From Sphaerimonospora mesophila NBRC 14179 = JCM 3151 (lineage in GTDB: Bacteria; Actinomycetota; Actinomycetes; Streptosporangiales; Streptosporangiaceae): a stretch of 64,000 nt of DNA. The notes beneath the pieces were generated by a model, which saw only the letters and a list, made by a program, of their open reading frames with translations, made no database searches and was not told the DNA's origin. The stretch lies in NCBI GenBank assembly GCA_001552515.1, contig BCRI01000018.1:1-64000 (forward strand). The letters run 5' to 3'. Below, piece by piece: positions 25,718 through 33,761 of the stretch (its first letter is position 1; every line of letters starts with the position of its first letter). A program made the position numbers and the translations under genes.

Positions 25718-27352
25718 GTGAGCGAAAACGTATTCGAATCCCAAATCAGTATCGACGGTGAGCCATGCGGCGACAGTGCGTTCCCGCATGTTTGGAGCAG
25801 GTGTGTCGGCGCCGGGCGGGCGAACGAAGCCCTGCGCGCGGACTGGCAGCAGCAGTTCGCCGAGGTCGTCGCCGCTTTCGGATTCCAGTACGTCCGCTTT
25901 CACGGCCTCTTTCACGACGACATGTTCGTGTATCGGGAGAGCTATGGCGGGGGTTTCGGCCAGAACACGCGCCTTGCCTCGCCCGTTTACACGTTCAGCT
26001 ATGTGGACAAGGTGTTCGATTTCATCGTCGACCGCGGCGTCCGTCCCTTCGTCGAGCTGGGCTTCATGCCGCGCGAGCTGGCGACGGTGACCGAGACGCT
26101 GTTCTGGTGGGGCGCCCACTGCAGCCCGCCCAGGGACATGGCGCGCTGGGTCGAGCTGGTCACGAGGTCGGTCGAGCACTGGATCGACCGGTACGGCCTC
26201 GCCGAGGTGCGGGAGTGGCGATTCGAGGTGTGGAACGAGCCGAACCTGGTTCCCCACTTCTGGACCGGGACGAAAACCGAATACTTCGAGCTTTACGAGC
26301 AGACCGTGCGGGCGATCAAAAAGATCGATCCCGCGTTGAAGGTCGGCGGGCCCGCGACGAGCGTCTTCGTGCCCGACGACCGCTACCGGGGTGAGGTCGA
26401 GGACCGCTCCGCGACCCATGAGACGGCCGCCGCCGTCGACGTGGACGCGCTCGACTGGCGCCCGGTGTGGATCGAGGACTTCATCACCTGGTGCGCGGAG
26501 CGCAAACTCCCGATCGACTTCATCTCGACCCACCTCTACCCCACCGACTTCGCGTTCGACGCCAACGGCGAGGGCGTGCAGATCACCCGGTACGCCGATG
26601 CCACCTTCGACGACCTGACCCTCCTGCGCGAGCTCGTGAGGAACAGCGCGTATCCCGATGCGGAGATCCACATCACCGAGTGGTCGTCGTCGCCGTCGTC
26701 CCGCGACTTCATCCACGACACGCTGTTCGCCGCGACCTTCATCACACGGTCGTATCTGAAGTGCGCCGCCCTCGCCGACTCGATCTCCTACTGGACCTTC
26801 ACGGACGTGTTCGAGGAGGGAGGCGCCGGGATCGGGCCGTTCCACGGCGGGTTCGGCCTCGTGAACGAGAACGGCGTCCACAAGCCCACGTTCCACGCGT
26901 TCGCGATGCTGGAACGGCTCGGCGACCGGCTGCTCCGCGCGACGTCCGACGGGGTCGTGACCCGTGACAGCCGGACGTCGGCCGTGTCAGCCGTGTTCTT
27001 CAACTACCCGGAGGACATGGCCCTGAGGGGAGTCGGCTCGGCGAGTTCGTACGCCGCGGCACGCGTGTTGGCCGAGATGGGACCGAGCCGGCGGATCCGC
27101 CACTCGATCGGCGGACTGGAGCCGGGCACCACGTTCCTCGTCGAGATCATGGACTGGGAGCACGGGAACGCCGCCGAGGCCTGGTATCGGCTCGGGTCTC
27201 CGCTCAACCCGTCGCGGGCCGAGAGCGAGCATCTGAGCAAGGTCGCCGACTCGCTCCGCAGGTTCACGCTCACCGTGGCCGACACCGGGGTGCTGGACCT
27301 CGACGTCGAACTCGCGCCGTGGGCGGTGATGTCGTTGCGGCCGTCGGCATGA
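25718..27352 (+). CDS. Glycoside hydrolase family 39 (beta-xylosidase-like)
   Basis: 544 residues from a GTG start with a GAGAAGTGAGA ribosome site. The (beta/alpha)8 barrel has the clan GH-A motif FEVWNEPNLVPHF with acid/base Glu174 and the nucleophile strand EIHITEWSSS with Glu321. These match GH39 beta-xylosidases and alpha-L-iduronidases. A beta-sandwich domain follows, about residues 400-544. There is no signal peptide, so it should act on imported oligosaccharide in the cytoplasm. This agrees with its place at the end of the LacI-controlled importer operon. The substrate, probably a xylo-oligosaccharide, is inferred from family and context. Confidence 0.9.
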   Translation: MSENVFESQISIDGEPCGDSAFPHVWSRCVGAGRANEALRADWQQQFAEVVAAFGFQYVRFHGLFHDDMFVYRESYGGGFGQNTRLASPVYTFSYVDKVFDFIVDRGVRPFVELGFMPRELATVTETLFWWGAHCSPPRDMARWVELVTRSVEHWIDRYGLAEVREWRFEVWNEPNLVPHFWTGTKTEYFELYEQTVRAIKKIDPALKVGGPATSVFVPDDRYRGEVEDRSATHETAAAVDVDALDWRPVWIEDFITWCAERKLPIDFISTHLYPTDFAFDANGEGVQITRYADATFDDLTLLRELVRNSAYPDAEIHITEWSSSPSSRDFIHDTLFAATFITRSYLKCAALADSISYWTFTDVFEEGGAGIGPFHGGFGLVNENGVHKPTFHAFAMLERLGDRLLRATSDGVVTRDSRTSAVSAVFFNYPEDMALRGVGSASSYAAARVLAEMGPSRRIRHSIGGLEPGTTFLVEIMDWEHGNAAEAWYRLGSPLNPSRAESEHLSKVADSLRRFTLTVADTGVLDLDVELAPWAVMSLRPSA

Positions 27353-27376
27353 CCGCGTGACGGCACGACGGGCGTC

Positions 27377-27747
27377 TCACCCTGCGCCGGGGAGGCGTAG
27401 TCCGTCCAGCGGCAGGGATCGTAAAAGTCCTCCGCATCGAAGATCTCCCCGGCGGTGACGACGGATCCCGGCGCGCAGCGCGGCCTCGATCAGCGGCGGC
27501 GCGGTGTCGCCGAACGGCGGTTGATCACCGCGTCCGCGCCGGCGATCACGCGGTCGAGCGAGGCAGGGTCGTCGGCCGAGGCGAGCCGCCACTCCACGCC
27601 GGGGTGGGCCGCCGCCGCCGACTTTGTCGCGTCCCGGCCGGACAGCACCGGGGTCCACCCACGCTCCAGCAGCTCCGCCGTCACGAACCCGGCCGTGTGC
27701 CCGTACGCGCCGAACACCGCGATCACCGGCTTCGCGCGCCCATTCAA
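27377..27747 (-). pseudogene. Saccharopine dehydrogenase-like NAD(P)-binding fragment, frameshifted
   Basis: From ATG 27747 the chain reads KPVIAVFGAYGHTAGFVTAE, a Rossmann nucleotide-binding start, then GWTPVLSGRDATK and DRVIAGADAVIN. This is the N-terminal domain of short saccharopine-dehydrogenase-like oxidoreductases. Just after AVIN the frame breaks; in a neighbouring frame the family sequence continues (FGDTAPPLIEAALRAGI), then degenerates again. The remaining C-terminal ~250 residues are absent. It is divergent from the TetR gene and its start codon lies at the edge of the perfect operator at 27747-27773, so it was probably the original repressed target. Confidence 0.7.
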
Positions 27748-27773
27748 ATCCAGATGATGACAACATCTGGATT
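27747..27773. promoter_or_regulatory. TetR-type operator, copy 1 (perfect 10-bp arms)
   Basis: AATCCAGATG, seven bases (ATGACAA), then CATCTGGATT: a perfect 10-bp inverted repeat between the TetR gene and the broken oxidoreductase. Size and position fit the operator of a TetR dimer controlling divergent genes. A second copy with the same left arm and same seven-base spacing occurs at 31906-31932. Confidence 0.8.
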
Positions 27774-27818
27774 GTCAGAGTATCCTGATTGCCGTACGTC
27801 GATGGAGGGAGCGGTGTG

Positions 27819-28952
27819 ATGGCTCGGCTCACGCGGGCCCAGCAGCAGGCGCGCACCCGCGCATCGGTGCTGGCGGCGGCCAGGCGGGAGTTCGTCGAGT
27901 ACGGCTACGGCCCGGCGAAGGTCGACCGGATCGCCGAGCGGGCGGAGCTGACCCGGGGCGCGGTGTACTCGAACTTCCCCAGCAAACGGGCGCTGTATCT
28001 GGCGGTGCTCACCGACCTGGTCGAGAGCGCCGACGCCGTCGAACCGCCTCGGCGGCCGGAGTCTCCGCGCGACGCGCTCGGCGCGTTCGCCCGTGCCTGG
28101 CTGGAGCGGCTGCCGCTGGCCGGGGACACCGTGACGGAGGGCCGCCTGCACCTGCGCTCCCTGGTGAACGTGATCGACGACGAGCCCGGCCGGGCCGTGC
28201 TCGCCCAGGTCGCGCGGCTGGAGGCGCTGCTGCTCGCGGTCGCGTTGGAGGCGTGCGAGCGGGAGGGCGCCGAGCCGGACGGAGCCGCGCCGGATGACGC
28301 GACGCCGGACGACGCCGCGCCGCGACGGGTGCGGCTGGCCGAGATCGTCCTCACGTTGCTGAGCGGTTCTGGCATGCTCGCCGAGCTCGCGCCGGGTTTC
28401 GGCGACCCCTTCGACCAGATCCGCGCCTGCGAGCACCTGGCCGGCCTGGACCTCGCCGACACCTGGGCGCCGCCGTACCTGCCCTACGTCCGGCCCGCCG
28501 CAGCATGCCACGATCCCTGGACACCGCCCCATGGCCTGTCCGACCAGATCACCGGCGATCCGGTGGACGTCGGCGTCGACGGTCTGGTCACGGTGCTGGG
28601 CGCCCGGCGGATGGGCGCCGCCGAGGAGGCCGTCCGGTCGGCACGCCCAGGCGAGCAGGTCACAGTGGTGATCGTCACGAGCGACCCGGCCGAGACCGGC
28701 AACCTCATCCGCTTCAGGATCGGCGATCTCGTCGCGTGCCTGCGGCGGGTGTTCCCCTCCCGGACCTGGCGGCACCTGCGGCTGGTCATCGACAACGCGG
28801 CCGCGGTGGCCTCGGCCGCCGGCCTGCCCGACATAGACGACGAGACCGAAGCCGCCGTACGCGTCCGAGATGGCGCGATCATCGCCCGAGCCCATGGTCG
28901 AGGCGCCGCCCACGCCGTCTCGACCATCGACGCCGTACGCGACACACGCTGA
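27819..28952 (+). CDS. TetR-family regulator with long C-terminal extension
   Basis: 377 residues from the ATG at 27819 (GGAG upstream); an earlier in-frame ATG at 27789 is less well placed. The N-terminal HTH is canonical (RASVLAAARREFVEYGYGPA, then DRIAERAELTRGAVYSNFPSK). The sensor domain contains an acidic repeat EPDGAAPDDATPDDAAP around residues 150-165. Unlike ordinary TetR proteins (~200 residues) it continues for about 130 residues after a Pro-rich joint. That part contains VTVVIVTSDPAETGNLIRF and a late VRVRDGAIIARAHGRGAAHA, which weakly resembles a thioredoxin-like fold without a CxxC. The gene is divergent from a pseudogene across a perfect dyad. Confidence 0.85.
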   Translation: MARLTRAQQQARTRASVLAAARREFVEYGYGPAKVDRIAERAELTRGAVYSNFPSKRALYLAVLTDLVESADAVEPPRRPESPRDALGAFARAWLERLPLAGDTVTEGRLHLRSLVNVIDDEPGRAVLAQVARLEALLLAVALEACEREGAEPDGAAPDDATPDDAAPRRVRLAEIVLTLLSGSGMLAELAPGFGDPFDQIRACEHLAGLDLADTWAPPYLPYVRPAAACHDPWTPPHGLSDQITGDPVDVGVDGLVTVLGARRMGAAEEAVRSARPGEQVTVVIVTSDPAETGNLIRFRIGDLVACLRRVFPSRTWRHLRLVIDNAAAVASAAGLPDIDDETEAAVRVRDGAIIARAHGRGAAHAVSTIDAVRDTR

Positions 28953-28966
28953 CCGAAGGCCAGGAC

Positions 28967-29596
28967 ATGTCCCCTAGCGAATCCCCGCAGTACGGCGACC
29001 GACTTCTGGTGCTCCATGCCCTGCGCTGCGCCGGCTACTCCGGCATCGCCCGCGTCTCGGCGGCCACGGGACTGGACGAGTCCGACGTCGAGTCCGAGCT
29101 GATCGACCTCGCGCTCGACGGCCACGTCACGCGTCTCGGCGGCGAGTTCGGCGGTTGGGGCCTCACGGAGGCCGGCCGGGCCGCCGATGCCGAGCGCATC
29201 GGCCACGAATTGGACTCGGCCGGTGCCCGCCCGGCGGTGACCGCGTCCTACGAGCGCTTCATGGTGCTCAACCCGGAGCTGCTCGACCTCTGCACGGCCT
29301 GGCAGCTACGGCCCGTCGACGGTGTAACGACCATCAACGATCACGGTGATTCCGCCTACGACGCCCGGGTCCTCGACCGATTCACCGAGCTGCACGACCG
29401 CGTCGTACCCATATGTGGCGAACTGGCCGCGGCACTGCCCCGGTTCGCCCGCTACCGAACCCGGCTCGCCGATGCCCTCGATCGCGCCCGCAAGGGCGAG
29501 CTGGAGTACGTCGCCGACGGCATCGGTTCGTACCACACTGTGTGGGCCGAGCTGCACGAAGATCTGCTCGCCACCCTCGGAATCTCACGATGGTGA
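28967..29596 (+). CDS. Hypothetical winged-helix-like protein coupled to PPDK-like gene
   Basis: 209 residues, 14 bases after the TetR stop. The first 85 residues (LLVLHALRCAGYSGIARVSA, ATGLDESDVESELIDLALDG, WGLTEAGR) look like a MarR/ArsR-style winged helix, with a wing-like end. The remainder is helical and includes LNPELLDLCTAWQLRP and GSYHTVWAELHEDLLATLG. It has no enzyme motif I recognise. Its stop overlaps the start of the PPDK-like gene (ATGGTGA), so the two are probably produced together and may bind each other. Family not named; real coding is strongly supported by the overlaps and codon bias. Confidence 0.75.
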   Translation: MSPSESPQYGDRLLVLHALRCAGYSGIARVSAATGLDESDVESELIDLALDGHVTRLGGEFGGWGLTEAGRAADAERIGHELDSAGARPAVTASYERFMVLNPELLDLCTAWQLRPVDGVTTINDHGDSAYDARVLDRFTELHDRVVPICGELAAALPRFARYRTRLADALDRARKGELEYVADGIGSYHTVWAELHEDLLATLGISRW

Positions 29597-31212
29597 GATG
29601 GGTTCGCCCGCTGAGCGCGCGGCCGGACGAGACCGCCGAGGTGCTGGGCGCCAAAGCACACGGTCTGGTGACGCTCCACCGTCTGGGGCTGCCGGTGCCG
29701 CCCGGGTTCGTCGTCACCACCGAGGCGTGCCGGGCGTTCCTGCACCGGGGCCGCCTCCCCGACGGGCTTCATGCGGAGCTGACCACCGCGATGGGCGGCC
29801 TGGAGACCGCGACGGGACGCCGGTTCGGCGGCACGCGCACTCCGCTGGCCGTGTCGGTCCGATCCGGGGCGAGCGTGTCGATGCCCGGCATGATGGACAC
29901 CATCCTCAACCTGGGCCTCACGACCGACGCCACGACGGCACTCGCCGCCGAGACCGGCGACGCGTGGTTCGCCCTGGAGTCGCGTTCGCGGCTCCTCTCG
30001 ACCTTCGCCGCCGCGCTCACGGGCGGCGCCGCCGACTCCGGCGTTCTCGCCCGGCGGGACACCGCCGATGGACCGGCACGGCTGACGAGCGAGATCGCGG
30101 CGATCGAAGCGGTCATCGAGCGGCGCCACGGACGCGCGGTCCCGGACGACGCGCTCGCGCAGTTGGAACTGGCCGTCGAGACCGTCTTCTCCTCGTGGGA
30201 CACACCACGCGCGCGGACCTACCGCGAGCTTCACGGCATCCCGCACGACCTGGGCACGGCCGTGATCGTCCAGGCGATGGTGTACGGAAACCGCGACGAG
30301 CACAGCGGCACCGGAGTGGCCTTCAGCCGCGACCCCAACACCGGGGAGAACGTCCCGTTCGGCGATGTCCTGTTCGCACACCAGGGCGACGACGTCGTCT
30401 CGGGCCGAACGCCGACCCGTCCCCTGCGTGAACTCGGCGCGCGAGAACCGGCCGTGTGGGCGGCGCTGGTCGATGCCCTGGCCCGGATCGAGCGGCACGA
30501 CCGCGATGCGTGCTACGTCGAATTCACCTTCCAGTCGGGCGAGCTGTGGCTGCTGCAGGCGCGGCCCGGCCGCTTCGTCGGTGGCGCGGCGGTCCGTGTC
30601 GCGACCGAGCTCGCCGACGAGGGCCTGATCACGCGACAGGAGGCGCTGCTCCGGGTCTCGCCACAGCATCTGCGGCACGCCCGCACGCCCCGCATCGCGC
30701 CATCGGCGCAGGCCGACATCCTCGCCCGCGGCATCGGAGCCTGCCCCGGGACGGCCGTCGGCAAGATCGCGACCACGACCGACGCGGCGATCAGGATGGC
30801 CGTCGACGGCCCGGTCATCCTCGTGCGTCCCGAGACGTCCCCGCACGACATGGCCGGCCTGGCCGCGGCCGCCGGAATCGTCACCGCTCGCGGCGGGGCG
30901 GCCAGCCACGCCGCCGTCGTGGCACGGGCGATGGCGAAACCCGCCGTCGTCGGGATCGGCGACCTCGCCGTCGGCCCGACCGGGATCCGCGCCGACGGGC
31001 GCTTCATCGGCGCGGGAACGCTCGTGACCATCGACGGGACCAGCGGAGAGGTCGCGCTCGGCAGCCCCGGGATCGTCACGGACACCGCGGACGCGCACCT
31101 GCGCCGACTGCTCACCTGGGCGGACGAGGTGTCAGGCGATCAGTCTGAGCGTGAGGAGGCCGAGCGCCTGGCCGCCGCCCAGGCCGCGCTCCGTCAGGCC
31201 CGATCGTCTTGA
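29590..31212 (+). CDS. PPDK-like protein lacking the PEP/pyruvate barrel
   Basis: 540 residues from ATG 29590. Residues 1-340 are the ATP-grasp nucleotide-binding part of pyruvate phosphate dikinase, with GAKAHGLVTLHRLGLPVPPG, SVRSGASVSMPGMMDTILNL and GVAFSRDPNTGENVPFGDVL. Residues 385-500 are the swivelling phosphohistidine domain with TARGGAASHAAVVAR and catalytic His440. Full PPDK is about 880 residues; the C-terminal TIM barrel that binds pyruvate/PEP is completely missing and the gene ends cleanly, with no barrel remnant downstream. It could phosphorylate His440 from ATP but cannot finish the PPDK reaction alone. A separate acceptor protein, or a different acceptor substrate, is required. 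Confidence 0.85.
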   Translation: MVRWVRPLSARPDETAEVLGAKAHGLVTLHRLGLPVPPGFVVTTEACRAFLHRGRLPDGLHAELTTAMGGLETATGRRFGGTRTPLAVSVRSGASVSMPGMMDTILNLGLTTDATTALAAETGDAWFALESRSRLLSTFAAALTGGAADSGVLARRDTADGPARLTSEIAAIEAVIERRHGRAVPDDALAQLELAVETVFSSWDTPRARTYRELHGIPHDLGTAVIVQAMVYGNRDEHSGTGVAFSRDPNTGENVPFGDVLFAHQGDDVVSGRTPTRPLRELGAREPAVWAALVDALARIERHDRDACYVEFTFQSGELWLLQARPGRFVGGAAVRVATELADEGLITRQEALLRVSPQHLRHARTPRIAPSAQADILARGIGACPGTAVGKIATTTDAAIRMAVDGPVILVRPETSPHDMAGLAAAAGIVTARGGAASHAAVVARAMAKPAVVGIGDLAVGPTGIRADGRFIGAGTLVTIDGTSGEVALGSPGIVTDTADAHLRRLLTWADEVSGDQSEREEAERLAAAQAALRQARSS

Positions 31213-31291
31213 TCGAGCGGCGCCGACCGGCCTGCCTGCCTGCCCGCCTTCCTGCCAGGGCGAACGTGGGCCGAACGCGGGCCGAACGCCT

Positions 31292-31879
31292 TCAGGGCCG
31301 AACGCCCGGCCCGAATCCGGTCCAGCGCAGGTCGGCAGGCAGATGACCCATGTCGTTGTACAGCAGCAGCGCCGGTTTCGAACCGTCGTAATAGTCGATC
31401 GCGGTGAGCGCCGCGTTCCCGCAGCTCAACCCCAGCCACCGCGCCGGGGGCGCGTCGAGCGCATGTCGCACCAGCCAGGCCACCTGGTAGGCGTGCGTGA
31501 CCAGCACCTCATGGGTCTCGGTCTCGGCCGGGTGCGCGAACCGCTCGATCAGCGCCTCGGCAAGGCGGGCACCCGCCGCCGCTTCCGCCGGGTCGTATCC
31601 ATCGAAGAACCCCCTCCAGGCCGGTGGCGGATCATCGGGAACATGCGGCACATGGTCCACCGCCTCGGGTGATTCCCGTACCGGAACACCGGGCAGGCGC
31701 GCACCGATGATCTCGGCGGCGCGCACCGCGCGGGGCAGGGGCGAGTGCCACACCGCGTCGACCGGCAGACGCGCGAGCCGATCCGCCAGGAGCTCCGACT
31801 GCCGCCGCCCGATGTCCGTCAGCTCGCCGAACGGGTCCGCGGCGCCGTGCCTCACCACGTACAGATGCCGCGTCGCCAT
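31292..31879 (-). CDS. Histidine phosphatase superfamily (phosphoglycerate mutase-like)
   Basis: 195 residues from ATG 31879, nine bases after GGAGG; an in-frame ATG six bases upstream is too close to the same site. The RHG catalytic motif is YVVRHGAADP near the N-terminus, the second catalytic His is in VLVTHAYQVAWL, and SPLPRAVRAAEII supplies the phosphate-pocket Arg. The length is typical of small acid-phosphatase/CobC-like members. The gene converges on the PPDK-like gene, and its promoter carries the second copy of the local TetR operator, implying co-regulation. The substrate is unknown. Its 3' end is followed by GGGCCGAACG direct repeats (about 31266-31318). Confidence 0.88.
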   Translation of the reverse strand: MATRHLYVVRHGAADPFGELTDIGRRQSELLADRLARLPVDAVWHSPLPRAVRAAEIIGARLPGVPVRESPEAVDHVPHVPDDPPPAWRGFFDGYDPAEAAAGARLAEALIERFAHPAETETHEVLVTHAYQVAWLVRHALDAPPARWLGLSCGNAALTAIDYYDGSKPALLLYNDMGHLPADLRWTGFGPGVRP

Positions 31880-31905
31880 CCCCATCCCCCTCCGAATGTT
31901 GCAAG

Positions 31906-31932
31906 AATCCAGATGCTAACATCATCCGGAAA
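31906..31932. promoter_or_regulatory. TetR-type operator, copy 2
   Basis: AATCCAGATG, seven bases (CTAACAT), then CATCCGGAAA, lying 27 bases before the histidine phosphatase start. The left arm is identical to the operator at 27747-27773 and the right arm matches at seven of ten positions with the same spacer length. The regulator bound at both is most simply the TetR protein at 27819-28952. Confidence 0.65.
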
Positions 31933-31956
31933 CGCCAAGAAGGGGACATGTCCACC

Positions 31957-32316
31957 TCAGATGGACGAGTTCATACGGCGGATCGCGGGCTCGTCATCCG
32001 GCCGACCCGGGGACGGCGCGGACCGTGCCCTCATCCGAGCCACGATCTCCTGGAGGTGGACGACCACGAGGAAGGCGACCAAACCGTTCAGGTAGGCGGC
32101 CACGACGAAGAGAATGTCCTCCCAGTAGACGTCGAGCTCGCGCAGCGAAAACGACGCGGAGTGAATCAGTGCGACGGCCGCCCCCGGCTGGATCGGCAGC
32201 ATCGTGACCGCCACGAGCACGCGGTGGCGTGCCAGGACCCTCCTGACCCGGGGAAACGCGATGATCACCCATGTGATCGGGGTGAGCAGAAACCCGAGCA
32301 ACGGTATTACGTTCAC
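31957..32316 (-). CDS. Small membrane protein coupled to Ser/Thr kinase
   Basis: 119 residues from a GTG at 32316 that overlaps the kinase stop (GTGA). Hydrophobic segments occur at about 2-20 (VIPLLGFLLTPITWVIIAF), 34-52 (VLVAVTMLPIQPGAAVALI) and 66-88 (DILFVVAAYLNGLVAFLVVV), separated by a basic loop. The C-terminal tail is polar. No family recognised. The stop-start overlap with a membrane-anchored protein kinase suggests it is a partner or substrate in the membrane. Confidence 0.7.
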   Translation of the reverse strand: MNVIPLLGFLLTPITWVIIAFPRVRRVLARHRVLVAVTMLPIQPGAAVALIHSASFSLRELDVYWEDILFVVAAYLNGLVAFLVVVHLQEIVARMRARSAPSPGRPDDEPAIRRMNSSI

Positions 32317-33566
32317 TGACGCTCTTCACCTTCCGCTCGGTCGGAAACGGGTCCGGCCACGGCGGCCCTCTTCCGTCGCGCCGCGAGGCGTACGGCGAGC
32401 AGCGCCGCCCCCAGAGCGACCCACAGCATGGTCGGGATCCAGAGGATCGGCGACCAGGGGTGGACCGGCGGCCGGTTGTAGTCGGAGTGCGCCACGATCA
32501 AGGTGGCCACTCCGACGATCACCTGTGCACCCGCCGCCAGGATGAAAGGCGCCGCCTTGGTCCGCCTGACCGGCCTGGTCCGCTCAACCCGCTCGGCCCG
32601 CTCAACCCGCTCAACCCGCTCAACCCGCTCAACCCGCTCGACCGGCTCGGCCCGCCCGGTCCGCCCGGCCTGGTCAGCCTGGTCGGTCGGCTCGGTCTGC
32701 GCAGCCCGCTCGGGCTGCTTCGCCCGCTGGGCCTGCTTCGCCGGTGGTGGCAGCACCTCCAGGCCGGTGAAATGGCGCAGGAGCTCGTCGGCCCTCGGCC
32801 GCCGGGCGGGGTCCTTGCCGAGGCAGGCGGCCAGGGTGGCGGCCAAGGATTCGGGCACGCCGGACAGATCCGGTTCTCGGGTGAGAATCGCGTGCATCAC
32901 GACCGGCGGCGTGTCCCCCGCGAAAGGGAGGCGTCCGCTCGCGGCGTACGCCATGGTCACCGCCCAGCTGAAGATGTCGCAGGCCGGATCGGCCATGCCC
33001 GAGCTGAACTGCTCGGGCGCCATGAAGGCGGGCGTTCCCAGCACCCCGGAATGAATGGTCGTCTGTTCAAGCACCCGGGCTATGCCGAAGTCGATCACTA
33101 CCGGGCCTTCCGGCCCGAGGATGACGTTGGCCGGTTTGAAGTCACGGTGCACGATCCCCGCCCGGTGGATGGCGGCCAGAGCGGTCAGCGTGGTGACGGC
33201 CAGCCTTTCCAGGCTGCTCCCCGTGGAGGGCCCCGTGGTACGGAGGAACTCCTGCAGCGAGATGCCGGGAATGTATTCGCTCACCAGATAGGGGCGGTCT
33301 CCCTCGACGCCCACCTCCAGGACCCGAGCCGTACAGAAGGTGGCGACCTCGCGCGCGATCTCCGCTTCACGGAGAAAACGACGCTGGACAGCGGGATCTC
33401 TGGCGATGTGCCCGTGCAGGACCTTGATCGCGACGCTGGCCCCGTCCGGGGTTTCGGCGAAGTAGACGACGCCCTGCCCGCCCTCGCCGAGCACGCTGCG
33501 CACCGCATGCCCGCCTATCCGCTCGGGGTCTCCCATGCCGAGGGGCCGACCCGGATCCGACCGCAT
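32313..33566 (-). CDS. Membrane Ser/Thr protein kinase (PknB-like)
   Basis: 417 residues from ATG 33566 after GGAGGA. The kinase domain (about 18-270) has the Gly loop LGEGGQGVVYFAE, Lys in VAIKVLHGH, the catalytic loop IVHRDFKPANVI, DFG in VIDFGIARVL and APEQ in the activation segment, so it should be active. A juxtamembrane linker (about 275-340) is rich in Gln/Glu/Arg and contains repeated Val-Glu-Arg triplets. Two hydrophobic stretches follow (FILAAGAQVIVGVATLIVA and ILWIPTMLWVALGAALLAVRL), with a short basic tail. There are no PASTA repeats. The domain order is usual for actinobacterial STPKs, but the two-pass end and repeat linker are individual. Confidence 0.93.
   Translation of the reverse strand: MRSDPGRPLGMGDPERIGGHAVRSVLGEGGQGVVYFAETPDGASVAIKVLHGHIARDPAVQRRFLREAEIAREVATFCTARVLEVGVEGDRPYLVSEYIPGISLQEFLRTTGPSTGSSLERLAVTTLTALAAIHRAGIVHRDFKPANVILGPEGPVVIDFGIARVLEQTTIHSGVLGTPAFMAPEQFSSGMADPACDIFSWAVTMAYAASGRLPFAGDTPPVVMHAILTREPDLSGVPESLAATLAACLGKDPARRPRADELLRHFTGLEVLPPPAKQAQRAKQPERAAQTEPTDQADQAGRTGRAEPVERVERVERVERVERAERVERTRPVRRTKAAPFILAAGAQVIVGVATLIVAHSDYNRPPVHPWSPILWIPTMLWVALGAALLAVRLAARRKRAAVAGPVSDRAEGEERQ
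32581..32640. repeat. 9-bp tandem repeat in the kinase linker
   Basis: On the plus strand the unit CGCTCAACC is repeated six to seven times with one variant (CGCTCGGCC). On the coding strand it encodes Val-Glu-Arg triplets in the linker between the kinase domain and the membrane. Copy-number change keeps the frame, so the linker length can vary freely. Confidence 0.85.
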
Positions 33567-33761
33567 CGTTCCTCCGAATGTCAGTGGCAGCCGGCGAAAG
33601 ATTCGAGAGTAATTGATCTATCGGTCCGCCGCTGCGCGAAGAGCCGTCGCCGAGGAGGTCACGATCGCACCCGCGGCAGCGGGTTTTCGGCGGCGCCCTT
33701 CATGGGTGGACGAGCAACCGAGGCGCATGCGCCGACGACCGGTTTGCGGGAAGGTACTGCC

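Noticed and set aside
27377-27856. Full-length minus-strand oxidoreductase next to the TetR gene
   Set aside because: Family sequence jumps between frames after AVIN and ends at about 120 residues, so it is a remnant, listed as a pseudogene instead.
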